Below, one piece after another: positions 26,901-32,900 of a stretch of DNA of 64,000 nt. How positions within the stretch are numbered: the first letter of the stretch is position 1; each line of letters begins with the position of its first letter. Where the stretch lies: the NCBI GenBank assembly GCA_947184155.2, contig CAMXCT020001475.1, positions 47,408 through 111,407 of the forward strand, read 5' to 3'. The DNA comes from Cladocopium goreaui. Taxonomy: Eukaryota; Sar; Dinophyceae; Suessiales; Symbiodiniaceae. The position numbers and the translations under genes were made by a program. Under the pieces are notes generated by a model that saw nothing but the letters and a program-made list of their open reading frames with translations, did not search any database and had not been told where the DNA came from.

Positions 26901-29900
26901 AGCTGAGCTCTGTCATCAGTCAGGTGGACGACTCAGAGATCATGGTGGCTGAGGAAAAGGAGATCCTGAAGTGCTATGGGCGTTATGAAACGGTTTTCGG
27001 CACTGGAGAGCGCCCGGCGACAGAATGTGAACCGACAGCGGAACAGTTGTTGGGGGCTGATCCATCTCACCACGATGGGTCAGCCACCATATGCAGACTT
27101 CAGTGTCTTTGGCCCGCTTGGACACTCCGGATGATGAAGCGCATCAAATTGCCTCGGTACAACATTGAGCGAGATGGAACGCTCAGAACGCTGGAGCTGT
27201 ATGGCCCCAACAGCCTGGGCACGTGGCTCCAGAGCTACAATGTGCTCCTCGCAGTCCTTGTGATGATCGATGCGGTGTGGTGGACCTTGGACACCTCCAA
27301 AAGAACCGGGCGCACATTGAGAGGATGTCAGAGAGATATGGTGCCAAAGTCTGGTCTGTCATCTATCAAGCAGATGTCCGCTGCAGACTTGAACACATGG
27401 AGAGGCTCAAGAGATCTCTCAAGGCGGAGCACGATGCGGCCACAGCAGCTGGCAACACTACAGACTATGATGACAAGCGACCATGGAACCTCGTATGGGC
27501 CAGGGCAGTCACGGATGAGGCCTTGTGGCGCAAAGAAGTCAACGAACCCTGCATGTTGATCGTCACGAAGATCACGTCTGCAACCGAGGTGGTCGAGGGG
27601 GACGCCAAGGTCGCAACAGCCCCAGCATCGTCTTCGAATCAACATGAGAACAGCTCCAGCCCCTGCCAGGATGACCAGTGAATAGCCCATCAGGCCAAGG
27701 AACACAAATCGCACGGGGAGAATCCACAACATACAAGGTGAGAATAAAAAAACACAACAGGACGGCTATGCTATCTGCTCTGGGTACAATGGTGGACAAT
27801 GCTCCAACAGCACGCAGGGCATATGGTGTGCTCAGCGATGTGACACAGCCCGTCAGTGCGACAGGTGCCTTGGGAACCATCCAAGCTCCGGCTGCCCACA
27901 TTCAGAGCTGCAGACGCCTGAATTCGTGAAAAAACTCAAAAGGGCGGGAAGAAGGGGAGAGGAAGTGGGCGCAGCGGAAAGGGCAAACGTGCCCCTTACT
28001 GACATGAGGAGCAAACAGCATGCATGGAGGTGGACATGGAGAAAGGAATTTGGTGGACAATGTCACAGCTACAGCAAGTGTCAGTGCCCGCGTCTTGTAT
28101 CTATACAGTGGTCCACATAGACCAAATGAAGGCCTGGCGAAATTTGCAACAGGAGCTTGGGTCGGACTGCAACTACGTGGACAAGAATTTTATAATGAGC
28201 ATGATCTCCTGGATCAATCATTCTGGGAGGAGTTGACGGCGGCCTTCAATGAGTATGACAACACTTTGTTGTCACCACCCTGCAGCAGCTTCACTCCGGC
28301 ACGACGTGGACACGGTGGTCCCAAGCCGCTTAGGGGCGTCACGGGCAAGACCGATATGGCTTGAAGGGACTCAGCCCTGAAGACAAGAAGAAGACCCTGC
28401 CGAAGAGTTTGATCACACTGGTGGATAGTGGATCATTGAGCAGCCTCACGAACGTGAAGGCCAGACGTCGATGTGGAAACTTGATGAGGTGCAAAGGCTC
28501 AGGGACAAACCTGGGGTCTACATGTATACACTTGCCCAGTGCAGATTTGGATGCAGGGCTGAGAAACTCACAGACATGATGTCAAACATGCATTCAACCT
28601 TCGCTGCAATCATCCATGTCAGACGTGGGTCATCCCATGGAGCGGGGAGCGCATTTGGGCTCCGCATCCCCAACTGCGTGGCAAGCAGTGGGCACTTCCC
28701 GGAGATGAGTGGGCTCCAGACATGTTGGAGCGCAAAGAACCCCATGGAGACTACATCACAAGATCATGTGCAGCGCATCCTGCAGACCTCAACAGAGCAT
28801 TGGCCAAAGCACTGTGCAGAAAGAGGAGGAACCGGAAGAGACCACCACCATCAACTCAGGTGCTGGACAAGTCAATTGTGGAGTGGAGACCATCAAGGTC
28901 AGAAAGAGCATGACGCTTAGAGGCACCGAGGATGAAGTGATGGACACCAGCGACAAGAACAGTTTCAGAGATGTCCACAGGTGGGCCACACAGAAAGCAG
29001 CATACATTGGTGTGCAAGTCAATAGCTTAGTGTGCCGAGTCTTTGACAATGATCCAGACATAGAAAAGGACCAAGTTGACACCGGGCAGTACAAGACCAG
29101 CATCAGTGGTAAGCTCCTGCACTACGGGCCACGGTCGCTGGGGATCCCGGCGAGAGATGTGCCAGATGGACCTACCATGGTGCACGATGGATTGTTCCAC
29201 AAGTTGATCCGGAAGAATGTGAATCAAGTTACACCCTCAACACAAACTTCGAAAAGTTTCAGAGCTATGAGGGCGTTGAAGATGATGCAGAAGCCTTCTC
29301 AACACTGGAAGGATATCACCAGAAGGGCTACCTTCAAAAGGTAGCGGTAGCAGCACTTGAAGAAGTCAGACGCCTTGTGGACGGAGAACCTGTTCTATCA
29401 AAGCTTGGCTGCATCAAGAAGGCGAAGCTTAACTTGGACACTGGGGAGGTGAACTTCAAGATGAGGATCATCTTGGATTGCAAACTCTCACAGGTGTCCG
29501 AGGTGGTGCGCAGAACGCACAAAGCTGTCCTCCCACGTGTCAGTGATGCAGTACACACACCTTTGTAGCCATGAGAATTGGAACAGGAGTGACAATGCTG
29601 GTGGCCGATGTCACCGATGCGTTCTGGCTCATCCCCCTCCATGCCAAGGAGAGAAAGTACTTTGTGGCGAAGTTGAGGGGAAGCTACTACGTCTTCACCA
29701 GGACGGCGCAGGGATCCAGAGCAGCTCCACTGATGTTTGCAGCAATCCTGTCGACAGCGGCCAGATGGGTTGCATCTGCTGAAAGGTCAATGCGTCTTCA
29801 AGTTTATGTGGATGACCCTTTGGCCATCATAAAGGGCACCGAGGCAGAACAGAAAAGAACGGCATGTCTAGTCGTCGTCATGTGGAGCATCATGGGCTTC

Positions 29901-32900
29901 CCCATTGCCACAAACAAAGCAGTCCTTGCAAGTTCTCTGGTGTGGATCGGAGTCAGGTTGCAGATACACGAGAGAACCGTGGTGGCTGAGGTTCCAGAGT
30001 CCAAAGTTGCAGAGCTAGATATGCTGCTGGCTGACTCCTTGAAGCCAAACGTCATCAGCAAGAAGAACCTCAGAACACTGATCGGGAAGGCCATGGCTAT
30101 GGCCTATGGCGTCAGTGATATTTGTATGGCAACCCTTCGTCAGCGAGCTCTACGTGGCCCTACATTCAGAGCAGTCACACGAATTGCTGCATCTGGACAA
30201 AACAGATTGCACACTCAGTGCCATGGTTGAGAACATTTCTTTCAGGAGACAAGGCTGGAATAGTCAGGAGCTACAGCCTGGAAGTCTTCAACCATGTCGG
30301 TCCAGAAGTGATGATCACATAGGATGCATCCCCATATGGAATGGGTGGAACTTTACAAGTTGATGGCACCTATGTGGAGTTCTTCGCCATCAGCATCGCT
30401 GAAGATGACGAAGTCCATCTGAACACAAAATCAGGCTCGCATGAGGGACAGCAAACTTGGGAAGCGCTGTGTGGACTCATGTGACTACGACTTTGGAAAC
30501 AGGCATGGCGCACTTCAAGGGTCAAACTCCGAAACGATAACATCGGAGCACTCACACCCTATGCGCAAGTGAAGGGCAAGTCTCTTGCACATACCCTTCT
30601 TGCACGTGAGTTTGCCCTTGATCTTGGACAAGCTCAGTATCGTCCAGCCATTGCCGAACACCTCCCAGGCGTCGCCAACGCCATTTGCAACGTGCTCTCA
30701 CGTCAATTTCAGCCCGGATTCCAGTTCAAACTCCCTATCCAGCAAAAATGCCAGAGCAGTTGTCCCCCCAAAGCGGCCGAGATCATGGTGGAAGACACTG
30801 ACATGGGTGGAACAGTCACCGGCACAGCCATGTGCAGCATATGAGCAGGGCGACAGCACTTCATCGACACCCATGTCAAACAAGAGGCAGAAGAAGAAAA
30901 GCTGCATCAGAGTCAGATGAGGTTGTGCCCAAAAGGACAGCAGCCAATGTGCGTCGATGTTCCGATTGTGTCAAAAGTTGCACAACGTTTGCTTTCTACT
31001 CTTGTGCCTGCATTGCATTGCACTCGGCCGTGGTTGTCAAGGCAAGGTAGCACCATTTAACTTTTCTTTGTCGTGCTGCAATTTGATGTCAGTTTCATGT
31101 CACTTGTGCGTGGTCTCCTCACTCTGGGAGAGGATGCAGCTTCCCTGGTGTATCTGGACATCAATGAGGGTAGATGACAACTTCTTAGATAACTTGCATT
31201 AATTCTGAAACACCGTAGTTTGGACCAATGCCACCATGTAGGAAATGGACTGCGAGGGTACAGTTTCTTCCTAGTCTACCCTCGCATGACATATCAGGTT
31301 GGGTGAAGGCACATGCCACCCAGGCGCCATCTGATGTGCCTGGGGGGGAACCCGCTTCCCGTCTCTTCTTAAACGATCCCAGTGGCCACCCAACCTGCGT
31401 GAGAGGCGATGTCAAGAGGCGTAGACAAGATTTCCCTGTAGTTAGAACGGGGCGCAATCAGTTGAGCCATGCGGACCTGGATCGGGCATCTCAACGGAGC
31501 TGGTGGCTGACATATATGCCAGCTCCAGTAGGGGACCGCGTGATGCCCTGCTGAAAACGTGGACACGATTTCACTGGAAGTGGTTTGGATCAGAAAGTGG
31601 CGTTTTGCCTATCACTGAAGATAAACTGTTGAAGGTGTCTTCATTGTTCAAGCAGGGCGGTTGCAAGTCGGTAAAGAACCATTTGTCTCGAATCAAGGAG
31701 TACCACATCACTTCTGGCTATGACTGGTCGGACCGACTAGAATTGATGTCAAAGAAGTGCGCAAGATCAGTTTTGCGCGGCATTGCAGGGCCCACAGATC
31801 GGAGCCCTTTTACCTTCTCGCGGTTGTGGACAGATTGAGACAATGCCCAGACTGCCCGTCTCTAAAGTGGATTGGCAGGCAAAGGGATGCACCCGTACAT
31901 GGCACTGCCCGTGCGATAGAGATTTGCCTTGTGTGATGCACATTCTTAGACACCACATGGAACTTCTGAAGGATGCCTTTAATGGCACGGAGTCGGCTTT
32001 GTTTCCAACTGCACGTGGCGAAGTTTGTGCACAGCAAAGCGTGGTCGACACAATCAGGCGCGCTGTTGATCTATCGGGTGGATCTGCCAAGGACGCAAAT
32101 GGAAACTGGAAAATCTCTGGGCATACCTTTCGTATAACTGGAGCTAGAACTCTCAGCAAAATGGGGGCTCGATCCCATTGCAATACAGCTGATCAGCAGA
32201 TGGGGCAGTATGGCTGTTTCACCTACTGGGCAGAAGCCCCGCTAGATGACTTCCATCGTTGAATTGACATCGGCTCGGATGTCACACTTGTCAAGCCTGA
32301 CACTGCCTTGACAAACAATCACGTGACTACGGATCTGGACTGCCGTGCTGATGTGAGCAATTTGCTCAGAGAACACAACAGGCTGGCAGAGGAAGCACGA
32401 TGTGTCAATGACCAAATAGGAAAGCTTGTCCACCAGCTTGAAGACGTCGAACACAAGTTCGAAGGTGTTGCTTCGACTTACGACTCTTGAATAAGGGAAC
32501 CATCGATCGCTGATAGATCTCACCAGACCACCTTCGGAGTGGAGAACAGTCTGTGGCTGGTTGTACGCAGGTAAGCTACAAGCGCATGCCAGCAGGGACA
32601 CGCAGCTCCCAGCGGGCCATAAATCATGCCCTCGTTGCTACCCAAACACCGAAACTGACACCAGCTCCGAATCAACTTCCTCATCTTCAGAAGATTAGAG
32701 GCAGAGAGATGGGCATAAGCCAATCTTTTGTTGGGGAAGTCACCCACTATAAGTGAGGGAATCAACACAGTTGAGGGCTGCTACCCAACTTGATTGGGTA
32801 GGCCCGGCATCCAGCTTAAGTGCTGGGAGCTGGGTGGTGTTGAAACCTTACTCCAGCAATTTGTTGAAAAATGATTCGGAGGGCGGGCTGGAAGCGCCTT

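Larger units (their letters stand above)
26503..32826 (+). mobile_element. Decayed RT/tyrosine-recombinase retroelement in a CAND1 intron
   Basis: Plus-strand remains occur in the order Gag, zinc knuckle, methyltransferase-like domain, RT, RNase H, then after a hairpin-rich gap two tyrosine-recombinase fragments. RT plus tyrosine recombinase is the mark of the DIRS group. A spliced-leader relic and three hairpins sit at the left end; more hairpins lie at 31.25-31.40 and 32.78-32.83 kb. I found no LTRs or split repeats, so the ends are approximate, and the recombinase part could be a separate insertion. Most domains are broken by frameshifts. It lies in the CAND1 intron between about 26.2 and 33.2 kb in the sense orientation. 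Confidence 0.65.
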
